NCBI GenBank assembly: GCA_027046965.1
Contig: JALTWR010000006.1
Span: 1-62,566, forward strand
DNA: 62,566 bases
Origin: Candidatus Altimarinota bacterium
Lineage (GTDB): Bacteria > Patescibacteriota > Gracilibacteria > Absconditabacterales > Absconditicoccaceae
Reading direction: 5' to 3'
A program made the position numbers and the translations under genes. Below are positions 43,765 to 56,830 of this stretch, piece by piece; positions within the stretch are counted from its first letter, which is position 1; each line of letters opens with the position of its first letter. The notes beneath the pieces are model-generated. The model made no database searches, was not told where the DNA came from, and saw nothing but the letters and a program-made list of their open reading frames with translations.

Positions 43765-44670
43765 ATGGCAGCAGAAAACTTTGTAGATTCTACTAAAAAT
43801 CTTGAGCATATTGAAAACGAAGGAACAAATCAACATTTGAATCAAGAAACTTCACATCACCAAAATACGCTAGGGTTGTTTCCTAATTATATTAATGTAG
43901 GAGGGCTATACTTGAGCTCTACTTTGATAACTTCATTTATAGGGACTGTTTTGTTTGTTGTGTTTTTGATGATATATAGGTTTTTGAAATCCAAGAATCC
44001 CTTTAATAAGTTTGTTAATTTTGTAGATCGAACTTTTGAGGGGATAATAAAATTTTTTGATGATGTTACTTCAGGTTTGCCAAATTATGCAAAGTCATTG
44101 GTGCTGTTTATTTTTGTATATTTGCTCTGGAATAACTTAGTAGGGTTGGTGGGAGATTTATTTGCAGGAGTTGTACCAGCACTTCATAGTGTTTTTAGGC
44201 CTGTTGCTACAGATATAACATTTAATGCTATATTAGCTATAACAGGTGTGATGTTGGCCGTTTTTTATGGATTTCAAAGGCATGGTTTGTCTTATATCAA
44301 CAAATATTTTCCAATATTCAAGTGAGTTTGAATAGTAGAGAATCCTAGGTGAATAAAATGATGGATACTAAAGCTATTGGACATCTTGTTGGGCTTGTTT
44401 GTAGGTATTCTTGAAATGATATCTGAAATAGCTAAGATACTATCGCTGTCTTTAAGGCTTTTTGGGAATATATTTGCAGGTGTGGTATTGGTTGGGCTAA
44501 TAATAATGGCAGCAGGAGCATTTTGGGGGCTAATGTTCAAAGGATATAATCCGCCACTATTGTTCCCATTATTGGTTGTTGTTATGGAATTGTTTGTTTG
44601 AGTAGTTCAGGCGTTCGTATTTGCCATGCTTGTTGCTAGTTACTTTAAAGTTGCAGAATCACATCATTAG
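43765..44670 (+). CDS. atpB: ATP synthase F0 subunit a
   Basis: The membrane channel subunit of the F0 sector. 301 residues: an acidic start, about six transmembrane helices, and the diagnostic LSLSLRLFGNIFAGVVLVGL helix with the Arg that meets the c-ring. The closing GVVQAFVFAMLVASYF is also typical. UGA codons are Gly throughout, including the one before the last helix. First gene of a run of five ATP synthase genes. Confidence 0.94.
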
Positions 44671-44705
44671 ATTAAGGTTATTTAGATATTAATTAAAATA
44701 AACAA

Positions 44706-44915
44706 ATGGAAGGAGTAGTTAGTTATGCACCTTTGGCTTTAGGAATAGCTGGTTTGGGAGCTGGTATTGGTATTGGGTTAATTGGTAAAGGTTGGCTTGA
44801 AGGTATGGCTAGGAATCCTGAAGCTGGTGGGAAAATGTTTGTACCTGCTATTATGGCGTTGGCATTTGCCGAAGCAGTTGCTATTTATGGTTTGGTGATA
44901 GCATTTATGAAATAA
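44706..44915 (+). CDS. atpE: ATP synthase F0 subunit c
   Basis: A 69-residue proteolipid: two transmembrane helices joined by the polar loop ARNPEAGGK. The ion-binding carboxylate is Glu56 in MALAFAEAVAIYG. The residue after it is Ala rather than Ser/Thr, and the first helix lacks the Gln found in sodium-type rings, so proton coupling is more likely (inference). No UGA codons. Confidence 0.95.
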   Translation: MEGVVSYAPLALGIAGLGAGIGIGLIGKGWLEGMARNPEAGGKMFVPAIMALAFAEAVAIYGLVIAFMK

Positions 44916-44925
44916 TCTTTAATTA

Positions 44926-45426
44926 ATGGAGGCACCTTCTTTGAACACAATAATAGTCAATGTTGCTGCTCAGGTTATAAATCTGATTGTGTTTTTTTGG
45001 CTCTTGAAAAAATTTGTTGCTGCTCCGTTGATCAGTGAATTGGAAGAGAGAAAGCAGCTTTTGCAAAAATTAAAAGGTGCTCAAAAGGAGTACGATCGTA
45101 TCATATCTGAAGCTAAGCAGAAAGCTGATAGTATCATATCTGAAGCTAATGAGTTGAAGAAAAAAATTATAGCGGAAGCTGAGGAGTCAGCTAAAGCTAG
45201 ACAACAGGAAATTGTTGATGAGGCACAAAGAAAAGCGGAGGATATCATTCAACAAGCTAAAATAGAAGCTGAGAAAATAAAAACTTCTTTAGAAGCCGGA
45301 TGGGAAGAGGGAGTCAAAAAAATAGCTAAATTAGTAGTTAAAAAGTTATTGCAGGAAGATGTTGCAATCCAGGACAAATATTTGCATCAATTAATTAATG
45401 AGTTTAAGCAGACAGCTAATGAATAG
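44926..45426 (+). CDS. atpF: ATP synthase F0 subunit b
   Basis: A 166-residue stalk subunit: one N-terminal transmembrane helix (about residues 8-30) and a long Lys/Glu/Ala coiled coil (AKQKADSIISEANELKK...). It joins the membrane sector to the F1 head. Its stop overlaps the start of atpH by 8 bases. Confidence 0.93.
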   Translation: MEAPSLNTIIVNVAAQVINLIVFFWLLKKFVAAPLISELEERKQLLQKLKGAQKEYDRIISEAKQKADSIISEANELKKKIIAEAEESAKARQQEIVDEAQRKAEDIIQQAKIEAEKIKTSLEAGWEEGVKKIAKLVVKKLLQEDVAIQDKYLHQLINEFKQTANE

Positions 45427-45877
45427 AAATCAATATTTGGCTTTTAAAAAAGAGATATCTTCTTTTAAAGAGGAAGATCTGATAGAGTTGGCAGTGGCTC
45501 TCAGAGCTTTGGTCGTTGCGTTTAAAAGGTTTGGGAAGGTGTTGAATATACCTATGCTGGTGGCTCAGATTAAGCAATGAGAGCTGAAGGATATTATAGA
45601 CTTTTTGATAAAGTATGATAGTTTTGATGAAGAAAGTGTACTTAAATTGCTAAGAGTAGTAGAACAGCAGATTTGAGAAGATTATTATATTGAGATCAAA
45701 GCCTTTCCTACTATTTTGAAAGAAATATCAAAAGTTGTGGATGAAAGCTCTCACAAGCATAAAATAGTAGATGCTCAGGAGGTGAAGCTTGTGGGATTAA
45801 AGGTTAAAGCATCAGAGAGAATTTACAGTAGAGATTTGGAGAGAGATTTGGATAAACTTTTGGGTAAATCTTTATAA
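45419..45877 (+). CDS. atpH: ATP synthase F1 subunit delta
   Basis: A 152-residue protein, somewhat shorter than the usual ~175, with the C-terminal QEVKLVGLKVKASERIYSRDLERDLDKL, corresponding to the VDPSLIGGxxV...DxSxxxxL motif of subunit delta in a diverged form. Position between atpF and atpA supports the assignment. It connects the b stalk to the alpha subunit. Confidence 0.75.
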
Positions 45878-45893
45878 TTTTATATATATTGTA

Positions 45894-47411
45894 ATGGCTC
45901 AAAGTGTTAAAAGCCTTTTGGATAAGATAGAACAAACTATCGAAAAAGTTAAAGTCAGTGAAGAGTTTTCTAAAAAATGAGAGGTATTAGAAGTAAAGGA
46001 TGGAGTAGTGTTGGCATCAGGCTTAGGAGATGTACAATACTCAGAGATTGTTGAATTTTCTTCTGGCTGAAGATGATTGGTTCTAGATCTTTTGCCAGAT
46101 TTGGTGGGAATATTAGTTTTAGGGGATTATTCTAAGATTAGAGAAGGAGATACTATTACTTCTACCGGAAGAATTTTGAGTGTTGGAGTATGAGAGGAAT
46201 ATTTAGGTAGGGTATTAAACTGACTAGGAGATCCTATTGATTGATTAGGAGAGATTAATCCCAAAGAGTATTATCCAGTTGAGAGAATTGCTCCTGGTGT
46301 TATTACTAGGAAATCAGTAGATGTGCCTTTAGAAACAGGTATCAAGTCTATTGATGCTATGATACCTATTGGAAGATGACAGCGTGAGCTTATAATAGGT
46401 GATAGACAAACAGGTAAAACAACTATAGCTATTGATACTATTTTGAATCAGAAAGGTAAAAATGTCAAGGTGATATATGTAGCTATTGGTCAAAAAGAGG
46501 GGAAGGTGAGAAGGTTGGTAGAGCTGTTGAAGGAAAGATGAGCTATGGAATACACTATAGTAATTAATGCAGCAGCTTCTCATCCAAGTGTTACTCAATA
46601 TTTGGCACCATATGTAGGTACTGCTCTGGGTGAGTATTTTATGTTTAATTGACAAGATGCCTTAATAATATATGATGACCTCTCAAAGCATGCGGTTGCT
46701 TATAGAGAGATGTCCTTGCTTTTGAGACGTCCTCCTGGTAGAGAGGCTTATCCTGGTGATGTATTTTACTTGCATTCTAGACTTTTGGAAAGGTCTGCTA
46801 GGTTAGCTGAGGCTTATGGTGGCGGATCTTTGACAGGGCTTCCTATTATTGAAACTCAAGCAGGAGATGTAAGTGCTTATATACCAACAAATGTTATCTC
46901 TATTACTGATGGACAGATATTTTTAGAAACAGATTTGTTTAACTCCTGAGTAAGACCTGCTATTAATGTTGGTTTGTCTGTTTCTCGTGTAGGATGATCT
47001 GCTCAAACAAAGATAATGAAAAAAATTGCTGGTAGATTGAGGTTAGAGCTAGCTGCGTTTAGGGAATTAGCGGCTTTTATGCAATTTGCTTCTGATCTGG
47101 ATGAATCAACTCAAAAAAGGATAGAAAGAGGTAAGAGATTGGTAGAGATGCTTAAACAACCAGCTCATGATCCAATCCCTTGTTATAAACAAGTGGTTTT
47201 GATTTACGCTGGTGTAAATGGTTATCTGGATCAAATCCCTGTAGAGAAAGTTAAGGAATTTGAAAAGGCTCTTTATTCTAAACTGGACACTGTAGCAAAG
47301 GATGTAGCACAGCTTATTCAAAAAGAAAAAAAGCTAACAGATGAAATAGAAAATGGTATGAAGAATGTAATCATGGATACCTTGAAGGAGGTAAAAGATA
47401 CCACCAATTAA
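45894..47411 (+). CDS. atpA: ATP synthase F1 subunit alpha
   Basis: A 505-residue subunit. Walker A GDRQTGKT (169-176), preceded by [11 protein letters not shown] with the second Gly from [47 protein letters not shown] and [12 protein letters not shown]. All fit the alpha subunit. The operon ends here with a terminator; gamma, beta and epsilon would follow in most bacteria but do not. Confidence 0.96.
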
Positions 47412-47437
47412 GAGTTTGATAGTCTAAGTTAAATTTT

Positions 47438-47464
47438 GCTCCTCTTTTTAGGGGAGCTTTTTTG
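47438..47464 (+). terminator. Intrinsic terminator after atpA
   Basis: GCTCCTCT-loop-AGGGGAGC hairpin (47438-47457) followed by a T-run. It closes the atpBEFHA transcript 27 bases after the stop. Confidence 0.85.
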
Positions 47465-47524
47465 ATTTTTTTAAAAATAGTGAGTATAATTTATGTATAT
47501 TTGTTTATCCCCATCTGATTCTTG

Positions 47525-49618
47525 ATGATCTTGAGAAATATTCATTCCTTCAAAAAGCTTGCCATATTTGTGCTTTTTCAGGTAGTTTTGCTAGGTGTAG
47601 TACTAGTTTTTGTGAGAAGTGGTTTTTTAGATTCTTTAACGGTTCTTTCTCGGAAATGGATAAATATTACTAGATTAAATATTGATGATGATCTTCGTAG
47701 TAAAATCAAAAATATTGCTAAAAAACAAATAGTTGTGGTGGGGATAGACCCATATTTTTTTGAAAAGGAGAGTATTTCTATCCAGTGATTACATAGGTGA
47801 TATTATGCCAAGGTAATTCAAAACATATTGGATGATGATCCTAATGCTGTAGTAATAGATGTGCTTTTTGAAAAAAAATTTAGATTTTGATCTTGAGATG
47901 AAAATAAACTACTAAGGAGGCTTTTTGAGGAATATGATAATCAGTTGGCTAAATCTATAAGTGATAAAGTGGTCTTATGAGCTGTGTATGATTTTTTCAA
48001 TCAAAAGCTCATTAGACCAGAAGATGATTTACTTGGTAGCTGAACTATTTGACACGTAAAGTCTATTAGGCGAGGAGTAAGTGATGTTTCAGTATGAGTT
48101 TACGATGTTTTGCCGCCTAATGATGGGGTTTTACCACTTTTTTTGCAATGATGGCTAGTAGCTCAGAGAACATTTTTCAAGAGACTTGGGGCGGATATTG
48201 ATATAGGATTCAAAAAAGAGCAGGATAATTTAAGGTTTAATTTTAAAAAAGATTTTAGACTACCTTTATCCAAAATTGGTCGCAATACTTATATACCTGT
48301 TCCTATATATTTTAATAATATTTTTTCACAAGATTTAAATTATTTGTCTTTTTGGGATGTGTATTATGGTAAATGAGATTTTCAAGATAAAGTTGTATTT
48401 ATAGGGGCAGTTGATCCTGCATTAAATGATATGGAATTAACACTTGGTTGAAATATTCCTGGAGTTGGAGTGCATGTAAATTGATTTTTAAACTTACAAG
48501 CCGAGGATTTTGTTCATTTACCAAGTGATAATGAAATATTGTGGATGTTGTTGTTGCTTTTTGGTATAAATTTCCTTTTTGTGATAGGGACTAAGAAAAA
48601 CGTATTAGCATTGGGTATATTATTTGTATTGGAAGTGATTGCTTTGATTGTTGGAGGTATAACTTTAGCTTTACCATCTAGTCTATCACCTTCTTGGTGG
48701 TTACCATTCTTGACATTGCTGGTAGCTCTTTTGTTTTATTTTTTATGAAGCTGGATTTATATAAGTTGGGAAAAGGAGTGATTAGCTAGTTTTATGGAAG
48801 GATTGGTTAGCGTTTATGTTTGATCAAAGATAAAGTCAAAAATTAAAAATAGCTCTAGTACTCCTCAAGCTAAGATATCAAAAGTTGCAGTTTTATTTGC
48901 GGATATGGAATGATTCTCAACTAAAGTTGAAAAGCTAGGGGCAACAACTACAGTGTATATCTTAAATAAGTATTTGAGTGTTTTTTCTGACGCTATTAAA
49001 AAGCATGGGGGAAATGTGGACAAATTTATTGGAGATGCGGTAATGGCTTTTTGGGAATGAGAAATCTGACCTAACAAAGCAGCATTGGCTGCTATTGATG
49101 CTGTTAAAGGTATTAAACAGTTATCTAGTCAAATAAAAAGAGAAATATGAGTAAATGTGAATACTAGAGTTGGTTTGAGCTGGGGAGATGCTATTTTAGG
49201 AGATGTGGGGAGTGATGATAGGATGGATTACACAGTTATAGGTGATAGTGTTAATGTGGCTTCTCGTTTAGAGTGATTAAATAAAATTTATTGAACAAAT
49301 ATTATAGCTAGTGAAAATTTTATCAAAGCTTTGAAAGATAAAGATAGCTTTTTGATAAGATGGCTTGATATAACTAAGGTTAAATGAAGGCAGCAGCAAG
49401 TTAAAGTATTTGAAATAATGCCTCTTTTGGCAAAAGAGTTAGAGATATCTAAGTTAAAAGCTTTAAAAGATTATATACAGGAATTTGAAAGAGGAGTTAT
49501 TAAATATCATGAGGGTAATTTTGAACAAGCTAAAATTATTTTTGAGGGTCTTTTGAAAAGGTGGCCTCAAGATAAGGTAGTAAAATTTTATCTGGCTAGG
49601 ATAGCTTGAATTAAATAA
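47525..49618 (+). CDS. CHASE2-domain class III adenylate/guanylate cyclase with C-terminal TPR
   Basis: A 697-residue membrane sensor. One N-terminal helix, an extracytoplasmic CHASE2 domain (about 40-330; [36 protein letters not shown]), three C-terminal transmembrane helices (about 335-420), then a cyclase domain with metal-binding Asp460 (FADMEGFS) and Asp504 (IGDAVMAF), substrate Lys in VDKFIGD, and [17 protein letters not shown]. After that come ~60 residues like one TPR unit ([25 protein letters not shown]). It probably makes cAMP on an outside signal. It starts at ATG 47525 after a short gap. Confidence 0.9.
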
Positions 49619-49622
49619 TTTT

Positions 49623-52538
49623 TTATTCCTCTATTACTATTGAAGTTCGGCATGGAGAGGGATCAATGTTTTTATCCCCTTGACAATTGTATTTGTTCAA
49701 AATTATAGGGGAAATATTACCTGTATCATATGTAGTTCCATTTAGCAGTGAAGATCTCCAAAAATTTATATCAAATGCTTGCGAAACATCTTCAGCTTTA
49801 AATATACCAAAGATATTATCATCAGGAGCTAGTTTTTTACCTCAAGGTAATGTAACTTTTCAATCAATATCTAAGAATCCTCCTCATAGAGTGTTTCTAG
49901 ATATAATGCGTCATTTAATGTAAATTTGTCTTTTTAAGAAGGGGTTTTGCCATCTTTGTGGGATAAAGATCTGGTCTGGATCTATATACTTACCAGTTAA
50001 AGTAAAGATAGAGCCATCTGTAGCCATGCTAGCTTGTATGGTATCTACTCCTGAAGAGATATATATATTTGTTGGCAAATCTCGTCATATAGAGTTTTCT
50101 CGGTCGAAGAAATCACCTTTGGTAGAAAAATTATATATTTTTAGATTGCCAGAGGACAAGATATTAGAGTCAATCAATAGGCGGCAATTTTGCAAAATCA
50201 ATGTGGTAGGTTGATCTATGACTATTTGGTAATCTGGAGCATGTAGTGCTAGTATTGCACCATTTTCACATTTTACAAAGTTTGTGCCTGGTGCTATATT
50301 GTCAAACACAGAATCTATATTCAATATCTGTGGAGTTAGACCTTTAGTAAGCTGAGATATCAATGGTTTCATAGTATTGGAATAAGTTGAAAAGGGGATT
50401 CAAGAAGAGTAAATCATTCCTACTCTTTTAATAACAGGTATGTTTATAGCTTTATTTATGCTTCACTGGATATCTAAGATAGTTCTTGTTCAGGCTATTA
50501 CTAAGTTTGCTCAGTGTAGTAACTCGTTTGGAACAAGTTTTATAATATCTGTTCATATCTTGTATTGGTAAAATCAACTGTAATAAGTTATGCTATCAAA
50601 TTGAGATGCTCAACTTACTTCAATAGTTACTGTTTTGGTTCCAAAATTAGTTCAGATAAGCTTTTCTCACTCCAAAAATACACAACCTGTGCATCAATTT
50701 ATTTGTCCTACTAGATTGTATTCGCTATCGAAAATATTAACTTTGTCATCCAATCTTTGATATACTAAATCTATTTGATTTTGTTCATTTACAACTAGTC
50801 ATTCAAGAACTCTGTCTCACTGGAATTTAATATCCACTACAGGGGCAAAAGTTATGCCAGTTAATATTCATCTGAAATCAGGTTGTTGCCAGTTGTAAAA
50901 ATCGGAGGTAGTGCCACTAATGTTAGTTAGCAATATACTCAAAGCACCATTTATAACAGGTTTTTGGGATTTAAGGGTGATGGATGGGAACCCTCAGGAA
51001 ATGGCAGTTATTTCAAAGCCTGTGGTGTATATTGATCAATCAGTTTCATTAGTATCAAAACTATGGGCTCTTCAAGTTGCTAGATAGTAAGTGTTTTGAA
51101 GTAGTTGTTGATCATATATCTTATCGGATGGAATATCAAAATTCAGTGAAGGAATAATATAGTTTTTATCGTTAAAGAGCGAGAAACTTATATCACATAA
51201 ATCTGCTCAATTAGCTGGTACATTGGAACAATTATTGCTATTTTGCAAATAAGCGACTTTTTTGTTTGCTCGAAGTATTTCAGCTGTATCCAGTAGTTGA
51301 TCAAAGGGAATATTTTTGTAGGTTACTCCATTAATATTTTTGGTAGTAAAGATCCCTTTTATCCCTCACAAGAGATAAATATATTCATCTACTTTGAATG
51401 GGTCAGTGGGGAATACATTGATGGTAGAATTGTAAGAGAGGTTAAAATCTTGTTGAGGAGTGAATTCATATAAATTTTGTCAGCTAATTCTGATATATCA
51501 TGAAGCACTATAGCTAGCTACATTACTTAACGGACTTATAATGAAATTTAGTTTATCTTGGTCTCATATTAATATTTTTGAGTTTCAATCATCATCTGTT
51601 AAATTAAATATATATACAAAAGGAGGTAAAATATGCAAAGAACCCTGAAGCAATTTTTGGGTTGTGTTGTATGAAACAAAAAAACTAAGTGGTCCATCGT
51701 CTGGAGGGTATCGTGGCAAAATAGGAAACATACTTAAATGTACATAGCCAGAAATATCAGCTTTTTTGTTCAACTCAAAATATTTTCATCCACTAAGCCA
51801 GCCTCAAGGCTGTTGTTTATCCCCATCTCGTCGATTATAAACTCACGTATCTATCAAGATTTTTTGCACTAGCAATCATCTCAGTGGAACTCTGTTTGCA
51901 TCTTGAAGTAAAATGTTAAACTCTCCTGTTATCAAACTTTTTAAGGTTGTAAAAGGAACAAAATCTGTTGATGAGGACACTAATTTGGTAAATTCTTCTC
52001 TTATATCTTCCCCTGTATATTCTACATAATTCCAGTTCCAACTACCGATACCATCACTATATCCGTATCCTGTTCAGTTACCAAATCAGTCTTCACTATG
52101 GCGTCGTACATTATCAGCAGAAAGGTTAATATTTATTGTTGGAGATGGTAGACTTAAGTCAGTATTTTCAAATTGTATCCATCCACCTGCTTCAATTTTG
52201 GCAGCTCATTTTCGCCTACCATCACTGCATATGTAGCTTTTTATGCTTTCTCAAGATAGAGGACCGGATTGAATGGTATATCCAAAGAAAATTTCTCATA
52301 TTTTATCGGTATATCAGGTTCATTGGACCTCAAAGCATATATAATTTAATTGATCTTCTCAGGTAAAGTAAACAGGAGAAAGATTAATGTTTACCTCATA
52401 TAAATTGCCTTCAATATTACCTCTAAGCAAAAGTAAATTGTCTTCATTAATAGCTAGTCCATCAAAAAATCAAGCAATTCCAACAAATGGCAAAACAATT
52501 ATTAAATAGATTAGTTTTTTAAGACTAGCCTTGATCAT
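49623..52538 (-). CDS. Large secreted protein of unknown function
   Basis: A 971-residue protein with an N-terminal signal/anchor (about residues 5-25) and a very long beta-rich body with many Ser, Thr, Asn and Gly. Several Cys pairs occur (NNCSNVP...DLC, GCTGC, KCENG...LQNC). No repeat or domain is recognised, but the composition, right-handed beta-like N/S-rich stretches and position beside a FecR-like gene suggest a surface or fibrous protein. It converges on the cyclase gene with 4 bases between, and lies 5 bases after the upstream FecR-like gene. Confidence 0.55.
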
Positions 52539-52543
52539 TATCT

Positions 52544-54271
52544 TTATTTTTTACAAGCTATAGCTAGACCTTCGAAGTAGTTTTTTCCTTCTGGTCTAGT
52601 TTTTTCTATAGTATATTTTAATGGTCAGTAGGTGATAAATCAATTAAATCAGTTTAAATATACTACAGAAAATGGAGATGTCCTAAAGGTCGTTTGGACA
52701 ACAATAGATATATTTTTATCTTGTGGTAGGTATTGAGCTATTTGAGGATATATTTCAAATCTATTGTTAAAGGCTCCAAAATTAACAGGCTTTGCAATTT
52801 TGTATATTTCATCCTGGTATAATGCCTCACTAAATCCAGCTTCTTTACATACTTGATTAAATATATCAGTTAAAGTAAATTTAGGATTTTGATTTTCATC
52901 AAATAAAATCTTTATAAGTTTAGCCGGCTCGTAATCTAGTTTCCCTTTGTATATCAATAAAAAGACTTCTCAATCAGGACTACTTACTTTGATGATGTTA
53001 CTTTTGGTAGTATTCATTAATGTTTTAATGGTTTCTTTAATTTCTTTCAGACTACTATCTGGTAAATCTACTTCTCATAATTGACGAGCACTATGAGAAA
53101 AATTTCAGTAGAATGTATCAAAATAACTAAGAGTGTTAATACCTCCTAAACTATCTTCTATAATTTTTTTGGATATCTCTTGAAGATTTAAGGTAATTTT
53201 ATCTTTTTGTAATTGTACAAATTGGTTGTCTAAATCCGTTAATGGTATTTGTTGAGCAGGTCAACTAAAGATAGCTGATCATCTATTTAAGTATATTCCA
53301 ACATCTTCTTGAGCAGATACTATATTAAAATTCGTACCTCTAATTATAAGTTCTCATCAATTGGTTTTGAAGGAATTTTGGCTATCATTACCCAAGGAAA
53401 CCAAAGAATATGTAAATTTTCCTATTTTTTGGATTAAATTCATTTTGGAGTTTGTACCATCATATTGTCGGTCTTTGAGTGCCAGTTCACTTTTTCAATT
53501 TAGAGGAGATATAGTCTGAACACTACCATTGGGATAAGTAAGTTTGATTAAAAAATCTTCTCCTTTGGCATTTATATTAATAATAGATGGAGTGGATGGG
53601 CTAAATGGGATATAAAACAGATTTTTTGTGGGTTTGAATACAGTTCAGTCTTCTGTGATTGTTATCTCTTGTGGTGATTTAAGTATACTGACTTTGATTT
53701 TGTCATTTAATGCTGGCAGGTAAGGCAATGCTTCTGTACTTCCATTTTCAACTCGTCTTTGAGAAGAGATATCTTTTATCAAAGGAGAGGTACTATTACC
53801 TACAATGTAGGATTGAAAATCTCCATTGTCTTTTTGAACAACAGCTCCTATTTGATATTTGGTTTGGTCTCTTGAAACACTATATGCGAAACACTTTTGA
53901 TTGGCTCATGTTGAAAATTGTGGATCTATAGCTAATTGCTTTATCTCATCTGGTAAGTCTAGTTGGCATAAATTTGCTTGTATAGCATAGAGGTTTGGGA
54001 CGTTTTTTAGGTCGCTAGTGATATCTATCAAATGTATAAGTTTTGCATTTGAATCCAAAAGCATTTTATCTCACTTTGGTAATGGTAGAGTATTCAGAGA
54101 GTCAAAGTATTCTTGTAATTTTTGTAGCTGGTCCATTTTCGTTAATTGGGTCTGCTTTTGTTCTTGTTGATGTTGTTTGTAAGAAAAAGTGGAGAATCGT
54201 AAAAATCATCAACCTAAAATGGCTAAGATAGCCACCAAAAGTCAAACAGTTTTAAAACTTTGATTTCCCAT
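52544..54271 (-). CDS. Membrane-anchored FecR-like protein
   Basis: A 575-residue protein with one N-terminal transmembrane helix (about residues 8-24), a coiled segment, then long extracytoplasmic domains. The segment GELIIRGTNFNIVSAQEDVGIYLNRGSAIFSG matches FecR domains, which typically read WGxLxVRGTxFxV. The first ~150 residues and the last ~150 are unassigned. FecR domains usually bind surface ligands or sense iron signals; the gene is immediately upstream of the large secreted protein and probably forms an operon with it. Confidence 0.6.
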
Positions 54272-54328
54272 TTTGTTTTAAATTTATTAAATAAAAATCT
54301 ATCAGAAGTATAGTAAACTTATTACAAA

Positions 54329-54356
54329 TTGCAAAATATAACTAATATGTTATAAT
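54329..54356 (+). promoter_or_regulatory. Candidate sigma-70 promoter of the traD-like gene
   Basis: TTGCAA at 54329-54334, 16 bases, TATAAT at 54351-54356, 32 bases before the ATG. It sits in the divergent gap to the FecR-like gene. Confidence 0.55.
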
Positions 54357-54388
54357 TAATATAGTGTTACCTTATTTTTTGCAATCAA

Positions 54389-56830
54389 ATGAGTACAAAT
54401 ACTTGGGCATTATTAATAATCGGATTAATTACATTTGCGGTCTCCTTTATTGGTATAAAAATTGTAATAGCTAAGCTAAGGCAGCTTCATCTTTTAAAAC
54501 AAGCCAAAAATTTAAGATTCCTATTGGTTAAAATTCCTCGCAAAGCATCTGAAATGGATCAAAGAAATGATAATATACAATCAATGAAGCAAAATATTGA
54601 AATTATGAATCAGATCTACAAAAATGTTTATTCGCTTATTTCTCATAATTTCAAAGAAAAATTGCTCTGATTCCCTTATGTATCATTAGAGCTTTTAGTA
54701 GAAGGAGAAGTGATCAAATTTATTTTGGGTGTCCCTAAGGATCATTTAGAGACATTTGAAAAACTGATATCTTCTTTTTATCCTTGAAGTGTAGTAGAAC
54801 AAATTTCTCCTCCTCAGATCTTGGAACAAGGTAAGTATGGAGATGGAGGATATTTTGTATTTTCCAAAGATAATGCTTATCCTATAAAAACGTATGACAA
54901 TTTTGAGGCTGATCCAATGGATAGTGTTTTGTCTGCTTTTTCAAGAGTCGACAGGGATGAAAAATTACATATGCAAATACTGGTTAGACCTCTCAGTGAA
55001 GAGTGGCAAAAAGAACTTAGGTGAGATATTAAAAAGATTAAGAAAAAAAGGAAATGATTGTTACAAGCTATTTGGTGATTATTCCATATAGAGCAAGACA
55101 AAGAAGATAAACCTCAGGAGGACTCTTCTCATCTCTCTCAAGCTCAAATTTGAGATATTGAGAAAAAAGCAGAAGATGAGGGATTCGAATTTGTGATTAG
55201 AGCATTAGCCATCTCTCCAGATCCATTTAGACCTAGTAGAATTATAAATGATCTAAAAAGAGCTTTTTATCAATATAATTATGTGGGGTTAAATAGTTTC
55301 TTTTTTATTAGAGCTGCAGACTTTGCTCAATTTGCAAAAAAACATGTAATGAGGTTTTTTTCAAGACCTCGTTGGCATCCAAAGCTGATGCTCATTACCT
55401 CCCAAATAATGAATATTAAAGAGCTTTCTTCCATTTATCATTTCCCTCATTACAAATTTAATAAAAATCCGCGCATTTTATGGCAAAAATTTAAAATTGT
55501 ACCAGCTCCTGAGAATATTCCAACAGAATGATTACTTTTGTGACACAATCTTTATTGAGGAGTTAAAAAGGAAATACGTATTAAAAAACAAGATAGATTT
55601 AGACATTTTTATGTGATAGGTCAAACTGGTACAGGTAAGTCTTCCATGCTTTTGGTGCAGATGAAGCAGGATCTAATAAATGGAGAAGGATTCGCTTTGA
55701 TTGACCCTCATGGTGATCTTGCTGAAAATTTACTAAAATATTTCCCTAAAGAAAGAGTAGATGACCTAATATATTTTGATGCTTGAGATACTTCAAGTCC
55801 TATTGGGTTTAATGTCCTAGAAGCTGAAACAGCTGATGAAAAAGATATGGTAATTAATGATCTGGTGGAAACTTTTGTGCAAATGTACGGTCCTGAAATT
55901 TTTTGACCTAGGATTCAAGACTATTTTCGTAATGGTGTGATGCTTTTAATGGCACAGCCGGAGGGAGGAACTTTAGTTGAACTGGTGAGAGTATTTGTAG
56001 ATGAATCCTATAGAGCATATCTTTTGAAAAATGCCAAAGATCTTGATCCATCAGTTAGACTCTGGTTTGAAAAGACTTTCGCTGCTATGGGAGATAGAGA
56101 AAAAAAGGAGATAATCCCTTATTTTCAATCAAAATTTGGACCTTTTATCACTACCCCTATCATAAGAAATATACTTGGTCAACCCAAATCTTCTTTTGAC
56201 TTGTTTGAAGTTATGCAAAAAGGTAGAGTTTTGATATTGAATCTGTCCAAGGGTAGAATGGGGGAACTAAGCTCAGCATTGCTTGGTTCAATGATGGTGA
56301 CTCATCTTAAATTAGTTGCTCTAAGAAGAGCGTCTTTACCAGAAGAAAAAAGAACGCCTTTCTTTTTGTATATAGATGAGTTTCAAAACTTTGTAAATCC
56401 TTCTATTGAAACCATCCTTTCAGAAGCTAGAAAATATAAGTTGGCTTTGATACTAGCTCACCAGTATATAGATCAATTAGTTAAAAGGACATTATGAGGG
56501 GAGGTGGATTTAAGACCAGCTGTTTTTGGTAATATCGGGACGCAAATGGCTTATAAAATTGGTGCAAAAGATGCAGAATATCTAGAGCAGGAATTTGCAC
56601 CAGAATTTAGTAGAGAGGATTTAGTAAATATGGATAGATTTAAAGGTGTTATAAAATTAGCTATTGATAGTCAGCCTACTAGACCTTTTAGTATTTCTGT
56701 ATTAAATCCTTACACGCCTGCTCTAAATTCTCCTGAAAAAATCAAGATAATCAAAGAGATCTCACGTCTTAAATGGTGAAGACCAAGGGACTTAGTAGAG
56801 AAGGAGATTTATTACAGGATTGGAGTTTAA
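54389..56830 (+). CDS. TraD/VirD4-like type IV coupling ATPase
   Basis: An 813-residue ATPase. One N-terminal transmembrane helix, a long linker with helical and beta parts, then Walker A GQTGTGKS (411-418), LIDPHGDLAENLL, and Walker B FLYIDEFQNF (Asp663-Glu664), then ILAHQYIDQL and NIGTQMAYKIG. This is the CPR form of the TraG/TraD/VirD4 DUF87-type family. It would bring substrates (DNA or protein) to a type IV secretion-like channel together with the VirB4 protein at 31212-33224. No relaxase is seen. Confidence 0.88.
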
